Part shown: positions 19,154-30,909 of the stretch, piece after piece
Layout of the letters: every line of letters starts with the position of its first letter
Numbering within the stretch: the stretch's first letter is position 1
Source: Gamsiella multidivaricata
Taxonomy: Eukaryota > Mortierellomycota > Mortierellomycetes > Mortierellales > Mortierellaceae
Direction: 5' to 3'
Length of the DNA stretch: 64,000 nucleotides
NCBI RefSeq assembly: GCF_025024155.1
Contig: NW_026251733.1
Coordinates: 186,001 to 250,000, forward strand
Translations under genes and position numbers: made by a program
The notes under the pieces: model-generated
Told to the model about the DNA's origin: nothing
The model's database searches: none
The model's input: only the letters and a program-made list of their open reading frames with translations

Positions 19154-20608
19154 ATGTCCTCTTTTACACTGGAGACCACCCTTGATACCAAGACACCTGA
19201 TGTCATCGAGTTCTTGGGGCCACCTAGCGCGGCTATACAACATCAGATCTCAGGTACTCTTCGCCTACGTGTTCAAAAGGCCGTTCAATTGAAGCAGCTC
19301 TCCGTTGTGTTTCATGGAGAAGGTCAGTCGCCAAGGAATGAGCAAGCCGTCTTGACTCGCACTGGAAGAGTCAAGCGCACTAGAGCTGACATCTAGCTTT
19401 CGTTTACTTCGATAGCCCATTTCTCATACACCACATCCGTGGTTGGAGTTGCCGTGCAAAGCGATGGGGTCAATATTGCTCACATCGAAGTTCAACTCAT
19501 CAAGTCAACTACTCAATATCAGCCAGGAGAATACACATTCCCTTTTCAGCTCAGTCTTCCTGGTGATTTGGTTACAACTGCTTCCTCGAGCTTGAAGTCC
19601 AGCATTCTCACGTGGACATATGAACTCATCAGCACTGCAATGCCCACAGGGTTGTTCGCCAGACGCAGAGTCGCTCACCAGCCTCTGGCACTCAAGAGAG
19701 TCAACGTGCAGCCATCAGATACATCGAGCGTACGGTATGGTGTGAAGCGGCCAGATGAATTCGAGTGCTCTATGTACGCGCCAAAGTTCATCGGCGCCCA
19801 GGAGACAAAGATCCACCTCAGTGTATATTCACACCCCTATAAGCACACTTATCGAGTCAAAGAGATTCTCGCACAAGCAATCCAGATGGAGAAGGTTTGC
19901 TTTGACTCGAGGCAACTTGAAAAGTCGATACGGAGAATCAAGGAATCGTAAGTCTTCTCTTTTCTGTCAATTGATATTTTTTTTCTCTCGTTGAGGAACA
20001 GTTTTTAACAAGACGTGTCTTGTTATGGTTGCAGTTTACCCTCTGGGATAAATCCTGACCCGATTGCGATCAAGACGGCTGGCATCACCGATGAGGATGA
20101 TCGCCCTTCCTTCGTCAAGACTGACAATGCCAAGGCCCTCAGCAAGACCATCACTCTTGCGAACCCAGATCAGGAAGAGTTTTCAGCCGCGTGGGGCCGG
20201 GAGCATCCCATTGAGTTCGAATTGGATATAGACCCTGGCGAAATGGTTCCGGACGAGACACTAGACTGGATAAAGATCGCGCACGGTGTTCGCTTCACCA
20301 TTGTTTTTGTGGATCCAAATGTCCGCAACCTGGTTGTGATGGCACCATTCCAGGTCAGCAATGTTCTTGAAGAGGGTTGGTCTACTCATCCTGCGCCCGA
20401 GGGCTTGACGCCTCCGGACTATGGCGTGGATGATGGCCACTCGACCCTGTTGGATTCTAACACGACTCGAATGAGCCGCCAGCAGCTGCATCGTGAGCTA
20501 TATCCAGAGAGAGAGCTGATCGTGCCAGATCTGGCGGACGACTTGCCGCCGGTGTACGAGCACGAGGAAGAATCACCTGTACCGTACACTGAAAAGCAAG
20601 AGCCATAG
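19154..20608 (+). CDS. Alpha-arrestin with two PPxY motifs
   Basis: Exons 19154-19322, 19416-19947 and 20035-20608 join to 424 residues. The arrestin N fold is seen from residue 1 (LETTLDTKTPDVIEFLGPP, LKQLSVVFHGE) with YQPGEYTFPFQLSLPGDL, and the arrestin C domain follows with repeated beta-strand segments. The tail holds PPDY and PPVY, two PPxY motifs that bind WW domains of Rsp5/Nedd4 ubiquitin ligases. Fungal alpha-arrestins recruit Rsp5 to plasma-membrane transporters for endocytosis. A shorter arrestin-like paralogue follows on the same strand and lacks PPxY. Confidence 0.85.
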
Positions 20609-21712
20609 TTCTCCACGCGATTTCTCTCTAGTCATATCTATCCTTTCTATGCCGTATACCTCCTCCTCAGAACTGTAGCATAATAAATTGAGCACGAGCT
20701 GTCTTTAAACCATGTGCCACGCGAGTAGTTTATTTCTCCGGAACTTCCTCGATCCGTACCGCGTCCGCGTTAAAGTTGTCCCTGGTAAATGAAACCTCGC
20801 ATTTTAAGCACCCCATATGCTATGACGATATACATGAAGCTAGGAACAAAGTTGTTGCCAACTCAGGATGTCGCCCTCGCCTCCTGGCGGTGGAATTATT
20901 CCGCGGAGAAGATTTGTGTTTAGTTGGTGTGGGCATCAATTGCATCATAGAGGTTACTAGATCCAGCCATGGAGAGCGCCAATTTCATGCTTGCAGAGAA
21001 GGAGCGAATTCATAAAGTGAGGGGATGCGATGTCGACAGAGGCAATTCCTCCTATTTGGAAATAAAAATACCGCTCGGCAGAGAGTTGGGCTGAGTAAAT
21101 TTTTCATGCATGCGCTAAACCGAGGGGCTCACACAGTACGCAAGCAGACATGTACACTCACTAAGTCATGCTGAATGACATGGTGGCAAAGCTGTTTACG
21201 ACTGAAGCTGGCAGGAGAAGATCTAAAACGAGAGAGGGGGCGTATCCAGTAGAAGCCGATGATCCTGGTGTCTCTACGAGGACGGCCTTGGCTTTCGCCA
21301 TGGGAATGAAAGACAGCAAAAATGTCCCCTATGAATGCTTTCATTGCTCCCCCGCGAGACCATTGCCATGTCGCCACAGAAGACGATGTTATAAACACAA
21401 GCACCAATAGCAGACTAGCTGTGCTGTTCCTAGTGGAGGATAGCTCGTGAAATGTGTCTAGCACTCTGCGACTGGATGTATTTGTCCCTCAGAAAGAGAT
21501 AAGGCCAGGGCTAAGGAAAAACGGCACCGATCAACTGAGCAAACACAAAAAATGAGCTTAATCTGCCACGGTCCTATTATTCTGCGCCTCGCCATAATAA
21601 AACGGCATAAAAGGAGGAATGCTTTTCCTTCATTTTCGTTATCCACCGCTCTTCGCACTCATATCTCTCTATCCTTTTCAACCCCTCTTCGTTACAAGCA
21701 CTTATTATCAAC
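20609..21712. other. Intergenic region between the two arrestin genes
   Basis: About 1.1 kb. AATAAATTGAG at about 20681 could serve 3' processing of the first gene. The last 100 bp before 21713 are C/T-rich. Short open frames on both strands show no family resemblance. No RNA gene seen. Confidence 0.4.
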
Positions 21713-23119
21713 ATGACATTCACATTCGACATCGAACTGGACACCGAGCAGCCCTTCGTCGTCGTCCTCGATCAGGACCCATATCGTACCCAGGTGTTGC
21801 AAGGGGCGATTGTACTTCAGATGACCGAGCCCGAAAAGTTCAAGGTTGCCACTATCGCCATTCACGGACACAGTACGTGCACTACAAAGCGAAATGAAAA
21901 GGGAGACAGAGAAGGGATGCTGTGAGTCTCTAGCGACTAATAACCATATCCTTCTTTCTTCTTTCTGTTTTTCACTGTATTACAGTCGGTGTGGCCCTGA
22001 ACATCGATACCAAGCCCACTGTCGTTCATGAGCGCCTAATTGAATCTAGTGTCGACCTGGTTGCAGCCAACGACACCGAAGGCCAAGGCACGATCTCTAT
22101 TAGCGGGTCTGGCACACAATATATTCCCTTCAGAATCGATGTTCCGCGATCGCACGAATTGCCTCCAACCCTTCTCAACAAACTGGACACACACTACATT
22201 GACTGGAAGTACGAGATCCATGCGACCCTTCAGCGAGATTCTATTTTCGCCTCAACCAAGACCGTCAAGCACGACTTGATCTTCCGCCGACCCATTGCTC
22301 CACTAGGCGAGACCACAGCTACTCTCACCGCCTCGACAGATATGCCAGGACAGTTCCGTAGCAAATTGACGGCGCCTTCGAGGACCGCACTGGGTGAGGA
22401 TAAGTTGGCTGTCACGGTCGAGATGAAGGCCCGCCATAAATCGTACATGGTCAAGGAGATTGATTGTGCAGTCGTCCAGACGGAGGACATCAGCTATTAC
22501 ACTCGACGGGGCCATCCCAAAGTTGAGAATGCGTAAGTGAATTATACGAAACTGCTCTTCTTAACGGCTAAGAACAACAAAGTGGAGCTTTGCTACAGAA
22601 GTAGGGCTGGTTTATACAAGCTCAATGCTCCCTCTGACCCTTTGTGCCTAATTTGGACGTCCTTTGAGTATGTACTACAATGCTCACAAACAAACTTCTG
22701 TTCTTCGATGATATTATTCTAGCCATGTCCCCGGCGTTCCATGCAAGGTCAGCGCCTCTAGACTCGTCTCTGCCTTCAAGAAGATCCCTAACGATGATAA
22801 CGACCTCGATTTCGGTCGACACAAGCCCATCGTTATCGACCTTCGCCTCGACAATAACCAATTGATCCCTACTGAGCGTGGCTTCGACTGGCTCGAAATT
22901 TCACATGTGCTTCGATACACAGTTCATTTTATGGACGTAAATCTGCAGCCCATTGTCACAGAGTTGCCGCTCTTTGTCGGTCATGAAGGCGATATTCCTG
23001 TGGAGGAAGTGGTAGAAGTGAAGGGGACAGGAAGCGAACGCAAACACGGTGTGGCCAGATTGATGGAATCCCTAAAAACTGGTGGAACGGACAACAACAC
23101 GACTCTCATGGCAGCATAA
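21713..23119 (+). CDS. Arrestin-like protein without PPxY
   Basis: Exons 21713-21872, 21986-22532 and 22723-23119 join to 367 residues. The start (FDIELDTEQPFVVVLDQDP) and the order of beta segments (LQGAIVLQMTEPEKFKVATI, GTQYIPFRIDVPRSHELPPTL) follow the upstream arrestin, as does the three-exon structure. The C-terminal half has YMVKEIDCAVVQTEDISYY and the arrestin C strands. There is no PPxY motif and the tail is short, so it may not recruit a Nedd4-type ligase directly. Tandem position and matched exon layout suggest an old duplication. Confidence 0.75.
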
Positions 23120-23390
23120 AGAAGAGCCCCCGAGCCCATTTGTTATTTCTCATTTCATCTCCTGTACATATATCCAATCCAATCACCAATAAAGAAAAAG
23201 CTTTAGCCAAAATACTTCTGCAGCCCAAAAGACACTCAAACAGCTAAGGATTTGAGGAGAACTCAATGCTGTTTAGCAAGCTCTTTTTTTTTATGAACCA
23301 CGAATCCAGAGCCGGATTATCAAAATATGAGTAGATGCTACCCCTACAGCGACGAATGTGCATATATAGAATACAAAACGCATATAAAGA

Positions 23391-23891
23391 TTTTTTTTTT
23401 TTTTTTTTTTTTTTATAACAACTTGTCTCTCGAGTCAATTGACTCTGCGAATCTATCAGACTAACTAGCAAAGATCTACTATCGCTGTCCTCACCACCAA
23501 AGCGGAACCGATCCACAGTCGCCAAAAGACAGGTCACATTCCCCGGGCCTGCCCCTTGGGCCTGCGCAACAATTGCCACACCTCATCAGTGTGTTAAAAG
23601 CTGAAAACACCTTGTTACAAGAAGGGTATCTTCCCCATCCCCTCCATGGTTGTCAACCGCCTCCTCCCTTGCAGGCAATTCAGCAGCGTCCGATCCGCTG
23701 CGTCTGGGTCAAGCAGGAGGCCAGGGCAGCTCCCGTTTACATAGTCAGCGAGTAATGCACCACACGGACATTGGTCATCGTCGCTAATGTATCCATACCC
23801 ATCACTCCAGTCCCCTCTCGGTCCCTTGTATGGAGTTCGTTTCATCTTGGCTGTGATCCCCAATTCTCGCTCTCGAGCAATGGTGGCCTTG
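23391..23891 (-). mobile_element. LINE fragment of the same subfamily as 1157-2386, interrupted by later insertions
   Basis: It begins with a 24-base T run (23391-23414, poly(A) tail) and is nearly identical to 1157-1658 with a handful of substitutions. It breaks off at ggtggccttg, where the SINE-like element and longer LINE have inserted. A 22-bp piece matching 1963-1984 of the other copy reappears at 32787-32808, beyond the inserted LINE. About 300 bp of this copy are therefore missing. Confidence 0.85.
23875..23890. repeat. Target duplication of SINE-like element, left
   Basis: gagcaatggtggcctt, repeated at 24506-24521 on the other side of the nested element. Confidence 0.8.
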
Positions 23892-23892
23892 G

Positions 23893-24505
23893 TTTTTTTT
23901 TTTTTTTTTTTTTTTTTTTTCCAATGGACAATCTTTGCCAGGGGTTTATTGGTTATTTTATGGGGGTTACTATTTCTCGCTGGTCAGGATGTTCCTGTTT
24001 GTCCCGAACAATGGTAGAAGGCGCCATATAAATCCCCTCGGTCGTCCTGTTCCTGCTAACTTGATATCTTGATCCTTTGGACTGGCTCTCTCCTGTGTGA
24101 CTTGATTCGGCAAATATTCAACTTATGTTTCGATCCGGCATATATGTACGGCTTCCTTACGATGTTACTGCGGCCCTCGAGTGATTTCTGAAGTAAATTC
24201 TTTAGTGTCCTCTCTCAATAGTCCCCCCCGTAACCTTAGTGCTGGAGAACGGCTCTGGCAAATCCGAGTGACAGTTCTGAAAAATCTCCTCGTAGCCCAC
24301 GGTGGCGTGCGAACCTGAGCAGAATAGAACATTCTCTCAGGAGGGAGCCAATCCCCTGCTGCCCGCAATCCGAAAGGTAATTTATACACGGCCCCCCGTG
24401 CCGAAAAACAACCGCACCAAGCTGGATCCGAAACTAGGATCCACAGCACTGTTCTCTGGAAGCTTCGCGTGATACTACTGTACCACACAGGCTCGCCCGC
24501 CTGAA
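23893..24505 (-). mobile_element. SINE candidate with tRNA-like Pol III promoter
   Basis: About 613 bp ending in a 28-base T run (23893-23920, the poly(A) tail) with a 16-bp target duplication. On the minus strand the 5' end holds a box A-like TGGTACAGTAGT (24474-24485) and, 39 nt on, a box B-like GTTTCGGATCC (24424-24434) that matches 9 of 11 consensus positions. The intervening ATCACGCGAAGCTTCCA resembles tRNA-Gly(TCC). It has no coding capacity. The body is unrelated to the LINE tails seen here. The poly(A) end suggests mobilisation by a poly(A)-using LINE. Confidence 0.6.
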
Positions 24506-24516
24506 GAGCAATGGTG

Positions 24517-24521
<5 letters not shown>
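24506..24521. repeat. Target duplication of SINE-like element, right
   Basis: Second copy of gagcaatggtggcctt. Its final T merges with the poly(A)-derived T run of the longer LINE. Confidence 0.8.
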
Positions 24522-24558
<37 letters not shown>

Positions 24559-24827
24559 ATAACTAGAACCCACGAGGATATGTGAGATTTATTAATGAGG
24601 GACTCTAGACTAGGGAACCCTATTGCTAGAGGCATAGTAAAGGGTGCTCAATATTCTAATAAACGGCTTTTGCCGCACCGCTGCTGGTCACTCGCAGCTC
24701 CAATCCCCTTCACAATCCCAGTCAGCATGAGTGGTAACTCGACCCCGCCTGGGGTCGGTGACTGAGCCCTGCTCCCTACTTGGCCTGTTGTGCGCGAAGG
24801 TCATCCTTTAGCCGCGTTCCTCAATCA

Positions 24828-27800
24828 TCAAAATTTACAGTTGCCGGTGCGTTCCATTACGTTTAGCTCCACTTGCTGCATGCAGCTTTGCAGCACTCGC
24901 TTGTCCGCTCGTTCCTCGATCTCTTTCACATCCAATGCACGTCGTTGTCTCCTGGAGGATCCAACAAAACCACTACCACTACGTCTGTGCTCTCCAACAC
25001 AGTTGCGTCCCCGGGCGCGTTTGCTCATGGTAGTGATCCCATTTTCTCTTTCCCAGTCGACGGTGACTTTGCATCTTTTGTTCCAGATTTCTGTCCGTCC
25101 GAATTCCTCGATGGCCTTAACGAATCGGCCGACCATGTACCTCGCGATCGAGGTGGTCGTCTTGAATAGGCTCTCCCAGTCCTTGGTGAGAGCCGCTGGT
25201 GTCAGTCCGTGGTACAAATCTTGAGCCGTCCAGGTCCCTTGATCGTTGTCCCTTGTCTCGTCCTCCACACGGCCGAGTGTGTTGCTTGCTTGCCGGATCG
25301 CCGAAGCTCCCTTGATCTTGTTCTTGAGTGCTGTCCAAATGGCCTTGTCTGTCACCTGTGTGAAGCTTGGTCCCTGTCCTCTCGCGGCTTGTCCTCGCTC
25401 CTTGGCTTGCTTTTGCTTCGTCTCCCAAAGCTTACGCTCTTTATTCCATGCTCTACGTCCATCCGTGTTGACCTTCTCGATTGCTTCCTGCCAACCGTCC
25501 AGCTGCTGCTGCATCGTCATTTCGCAGCGCCATAGATGCTGCGTGTCCTCTTTGTCCACCTCACAAAGTCTGCAGGTGTCTGTGCTATACAAATCCGGCC
25601 GCCACTGCTTCATGTACGCCAGTGTCGGCAACATTCCGTGCAGCTTCTTGATCCTGTGCGCACGACGCTGACAATCGTTAGGACTAGTGAATAATCCCTT
25701 CGGTGTGTTGCCGTTGTGAATGATGTGCAGTGTTGCTTTCCAGTCCACCAGGTTCCAATCCTTAATGTTTTCCTTAGTCCTGTTCTGCTCTGTCCATAAC
25801 GCGTTCATCCTTACCGTTGATTGGCGTTTAAGTACCTGCCTCAGATCACCCTCAACGACCGCGCCTTTGAACATGGCGTGGCACTGGATGTCATTGTGTT
25901 CCTTTTCATTGATGGCCCAAAGGTCACTGAAGTGCGCCTCTTTTGCTGCCTTGTCCGCTGCCTCGTTGCCCTTATGGCCTGCGTGCCCTTTGATCCACTC
26001 CACCTTGATCTTCCCTCCTTGATGTACATATGCGTTGTGCACTGCCGACCGCCAGATCGCGTAAGTCGACCGCAGCCTTTGGCGTTCCGTGCTTCCTTGT
26101 CTCCCACTCACCAAGGCTTTAAATTGCGTTACCACAGCCGAGTTGTCAATGTAGATGGTTGTTGGCGTGTTCCTTGGACTGGCCAGGATTGCTGCAAAAA
26201 GCCCTGCAAGCTCCGCTTTAGTCGATGAAGCAAATCCTGCGATCCTGCCCGTTACCACTGTGTGCATGGCGTCTTGATTTTCCTGCGCTACCACGCCGAA
26301 TGCCATTCGGACACCCTGTGGCATATAGCCCATTTTACACGCTGTATCTGTGTTCGATAGCTAGACTGAGTCCAGATATTAACTTAAGCCACTGAGCAAT
26401 AAGTAATTGCTCAGTCGCTGTAATTAAAGATCCCTCTCTTGTTCTCATTGACTCTCTGGACAGTTATATTTCTCACACCCTGCTTTCCTGCTTCTTCCAT
26501 TGAACCGTCCGAAAACATTACAACTTTGTCCAGTCCTTGCAGTCGGGTACGCTGTTGCTGGATGTGGCGCAACACTGCTGCTGGAATACTGACCCCGAAT
26601 GTGTCTCCTATCGGACGTTGCGTATCGTCTGGCAGTGCTCTATAGCGTAACGTTGGCATTGCATCCATCTGCTCCCGCGCCAGAGTACGGAGCCTTGCTC
26701 GAAGTGTCCCATTGTCCAATCCTGGATCTCTGCCGCGCAGTTTGGTCCTGAGTCTCGCATTTTTGCTTGCTTCCCTCTTCCTCATGCGCCGCTGTATTCG
26801 CCGCCTGTCAGCACGTCGCCTGTCAGCCTCACGTTTAAGCCGCTGCCGGTTTGAGTTGTGATCCCGTGTCTGTTGCCTCGTGTTCCTGATACTCTCCTCC
26901 TATCTTCTCCTAACCTGTGCCTGCATCCTTCGTACTGCTTCCGTTTTTCTCCTGTGCACTTTCGTAGCTGTTTCGTTGTGTTTCCGCCATATCCTGCTGT
27001 TCTCGTTGGCCTCCCACTCTTTTTCTTCCCGATACTCGTTGCGTTCGAATGCGACTCCCATTGCTTCCTCCGCTTCGGCGCGTCGTGTTGGGTGAATCTC
27101 TTGGCTCTGCTGTAGTCCTGCTTGTACATAATCTTCCTTCCTTCGCTCCCTGTCTGCTGGTTCCTCTGCTGGTCTCTGTCTCGGCATTTCCTGCGCTACG
27201 TTCACCTCCCTATACTCAGCCATCTCCATCGCCTCGAGTTCGGCTGTCACTGCAGCGACTGCAGTCTCCTCATCCTCCGTTGCTCCTTCGACCTCAGTGG
27301 TGTAGCTGTCGTAGGCTTCCTGTACTTCCTGACCGTCCCCAAATTGCTGAAGGAACTCCAATTTCTCGACGCACCAGTCCTCAATAAAATCAGTTGCGTA
27401 GTTTGCCTGGCTAAAGAGGTCCTGCATTGTATTGAACCAGACAGGGGACAATTTCGGATCCTTTCTGCCTATCCTAATTTCCCTCCATGCCTTCAGTGAC
27501 CCGTCTCTTGTAAGGAGTTGATCTACAAAATAAACCATCCTTTTTGCTAACTCTGTGCGCATGCTGTCGTCAATCTCCTCTCCGAAACACTCGTCAATGG
27601 TGGTGGCGTTGTTCTGCAGCCCAAAGTCTCCTGCCAGTTGTAGAGCAAACACGATATTTCTGTCTGCCATGAGCTTGCATACTCCTGAAGCGAAGTTGTG
27701 TTTGAATTGTTGTACACTGCTGGGGTCCGCTGTAGGTAGGAGAGCCATCCTCTGCTGCTGTTGTAACGCAATGATCCGAGCTCTGCAGATTTTTCCCATG

Positions 27801-30800
27801 AGTCCCTTGTCGTTCAGACGTAGTTGGAGTGTTGATATCTGTTCCTCAGCCTGTGCGTCTTCTAGATTTTTTACCCCGTAGAATCGATGGTGGTGCATGA
27901 TGCTATTGGGCGTGGTAGACGGCATCCGAGCCTTCCGTTTACACAGCTTCATGTATTTGCCTGTCATCTTGCGCGTAAATGTGCGTGGCATAATTTGCGC
28001 CGAAATCCTGTATAGCACTTTGGGGATGAGGACATTGTTGACAATGTACGTCGTCTGCTTGTCCGTCACTGCTTTCGGCGTGAGAATGTTGCAGATCATG
28101 TTGACCTCTCTCTCTACAATCCGTTCCGTAGTTGTCACTGCTCCACTCGCCGTGACCCAGACTCCTAAAATCCGCACTGCCTCATTTTTGTCAACCGGTG
28201 TGATCGCCTCCGCTGGTGTTCCAAACATGAGGCGGTTGTCGCAGTCCTTTTTGTGGTTCAGTGCCACAACCTGTGTCTTCTTGGTGTTGATTTCGACCCC
28301 ATTCAAAACAAAGAAAGATGTTGCCACGTCCAGTATCTCTTGCATGTTGTCTCGTGAGTTGGAAATCCATGTTGTGTCGTCCACGAAAGCCAACCCCGCG
28401 ACCTGTGGTGTGTCTTTGGGTCCGTGGATGGTGTATCCTGTTGTATGCTCCATGACCTCGCACAGCAGTGGGTCGTACGCCACGCGCCACAAAAGTGGAC
28501 ACTCCACTCCGCCCTGGTCCAGTCCGTATTCCGGGTGGTATTCGTCTGTGAGTCCGTATTCTGTGATAACTTGATTAGTTTTGGTGATAGCAATATTTTC
28601 ACACATCTCGATGAACGCTTCCGGGACACGCAGTCGCCTCAGGCCTCTGGATAGCATGCTGTCAGGTGTACAGTTGACCGAGTCAAAACATCTTTTCATA
28701 TCCTGGAACACGATCCACTGCTCCTTCTTAAATTCTCGTGCGTCCTCCATTGCTGCCTGGAGGATGTGGATTGGGTCTTTGGTCGTTGTTCCTTTGAGTA
28801 CCGAGAAGTTTGGTCCACGCAAAATCTCGTGCCTTCGCATGATCTCGCTTAACCTGTTTGTCAACACCGCGAATATGATTTTCCTTGCGTGTTCAAGCAA
28901 TGCGATTGGTCGGACTTCCGCCATACTTCCTGACCATTCCGCTGCCTTAGGGATACAGTACAATAATCCTGTCCTCCAATCCTTTGGGATATTTTTCTGC
29001 ACAATGGATGCTCCCACGATTTGATATAAAATGCTGTGCCCTAGCTCACCCTGATGTTGAAAGAGGTCGTTTGTGACTCCCGAGACTCCTGGAGCTTTGT
29101 ACTTTGGTGAATTTTGAATCACTGCCTGAAATTCTGATTGCGTTGGTGGGTCCATGAGTCCATTGTACCACTCTTCTTTGATTTTGTCCGATGGTGTGTA
29201 CTGTCGCTCCCATCGCGAGCCTGGCTCTAGCGGTTTGGCTGGTCGCGGTCCATGCCATTTCTCAAACCACTCCCGGACATATTTTTTGATCTGTCCTGGT
29301 TGAAGAATATTAGATGTAGATCCGTCTTCCTCCACTTGAATCCTATCCAGAACTATCCGTCCTCTTCCACGGCCCAACACCTTGTCAATCATCCTCCCTG
29401 TTGCCGTAACCATCTGCTCGCATCTCTTCTCAATCCATTCCGTCATTTTCCTGCATTCGCCACCTTCCTCTCCACCTGCAGCCCTCTCAGCGCCCTTCTC
29501 CACCTATTCCTGACACTGGTGACCCATTCCTCCCAGATTTCCTCCGCGTCATGCCATCCTAGTACCGCTTCGAGATCCTCCATTGGCGTTTTCATTTTGT
29601 CTCGCCACCACGCTGCGTGTTGATTAAACTTGACGTGTTCTTCCATGAGTCGCGCCCGCGCGTCGTCCTCCAAATCAATTTGTCGTCTCTCCGTAATCGA
29701 TTTTGCCAGCTGTTTGATCCGACCGAGATCGCGGACCAAATGTAACGCGGAAAGATCCGATTCTGGCTTCATTCCTGACCTGCCCACAATCTTTCCTGGC
29801 AGAGTATCCTTTGCGCACTGAAGCATGTTCTTGGAGTACCACCGCCACGCCCTTTCCACGTCTACTTTGTGAAGATCTTCCAGCGTGTTCGTGTCATTGT
29901 CCTCGGTTGGCTCCTTGAGTCCTAACTCTCTCATTTTTTCCTTGTCGCTGAGAAGGTCGTCCAATGCTTCCTTGAATGCAGTCCACTCTAACTTGCCTGT
30001 GTCACGGAAGCTGAATCGGAATCCCTTTGGTTTCTTGTACTTGATCGGGCTGGATGGTGCCTCCGTGAGCCCGTGGAGTGTCAGTTTTGCCGCAACCATC
30101 TTGTGGTCCGAAGATATACCGTCAATTGAGCTGTGCTTGACCTCGAGCAACCTGTCCACCAACAGGCTGTCGAGGAAAATCATGTCAATTCTGCTAACCC
30201 CTTGGCATGTAAAATCTTGCTTGACTGGGTACATTATGCGGAATGCGTCTTGGAGCGGCTCAACCTCCAGCCACTTGAGTAAGTCGGTCTCCGGTGTGGC
30301 CCTGTTCCTGGCTGTCGAGCTCCTGTCTATCCTTGGGTTACATACTCCATTGAAATCCCCCAATAAAATCACTTCTCGATGTTCTGCTTTCGCTTCTCGG
30401 TATTCTTTTTTCACCCATTTTGAAATCGCTTCGATCTCTCGTCTTTTTAATGCATCGTTATGCGTCTCGCTCGGCACGTATACGTTCATCACCCTGACTT
30501 TCAGCCGCCCTTTGAAGTTGAAGTCCCGCGCCTGACCGCGACTCCCACATGTTGAAATTCTACCCGCATGCTGCCACTACCAGTTGGACATCAAAAGTCC
30601 AACCCCAGTGCCTCGTGTTTTTCCTTCTTCTCCACTGACCCACCACGAATTGAAATATTCCTGGTCAATGTTTTTTGCCATGGTTCTCCCGCCATGGTTC
30701 ATGTTCGTCTCCTGCAATGCAATAATATCATACTCCTCATCGTGCCCCCAATGGTATAACGCCTCTACCTTTCCTGCTGTCAACAGCCCTTGTGTATTGA

Positions 30801-30909
30801 ACGACCCTATCCTGAAATTGTCCGTATTTTTCATCTCCTGCGTCGATTCATTCTCGTTTTGTTGGGTCGTATTATTCATTTTTGGATGATGTTTTTGATG
30901 TCTGTCCAT
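24828..30909 (-). pseudogene. LINE ORF2: APE endonuclease, reverse transcriptase, RNase H, broken
   Basis: The frame starts at 30909. Endonuclease motifs are IGSFNTQGL, ALQETN, LLGDFNG, RIDMIF and SSDHKM. The reverse transcriptase has KAPGVSGVTNDLF, QDMKRCFDSVN, QGGVECPLLW and FVDDTTW. RNase H has MFSDGSMEE, TKAELAGL and IYIDNSAVV. The end has HRIKKLHGML and CRLCEV...HLWRC. Breaks: an in-frame TAG at 30577-30579 within the endonuclease, a -1 frame change within 29443-29503, an in-frame TAG at 26900-26902 after the reverse transcriptase, and a 164-bp insertion inside RNase H. The domains themselves look well preserved, so the damage is recent. Confidence 0.85.
26311..26482 (-). repeat. Insertion or intron within the LINE RNase H domain, with 8-bp direct repeats
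   Basis: The repeat CAGGGTGT (minus strand) occurs at 26475-26482 and 26311-26318, 164 bp apart. Removing one repeat plus the intervening DNA restores the RNase H reading frame from DGSMEEAGKQG into RMAFGVVAQE. Alternatively, splicing from GTGAGA (26476) to CACAG (26316) removes 161 nt and also restores frame, adding one Gly. A 9-bp stem with loop TACTT (CTGAGCAAT/ATTGCTCAG) lies inside. Both readings are open: a small insertion with target duplication, or an intron-generating insertion. Confidence 0.65.

Noticed and set aside
20776..21464. Short frames between the two arrestin genes
   Set aside because: No motif, no matching exon structure and no neighbour context; treated as chance frames.
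23771..24635. Frames containing runs of Phe or Lys codons
   Set aside because: They are created by retroelement poly(A)/poly(T) tails, not by coding sequence.
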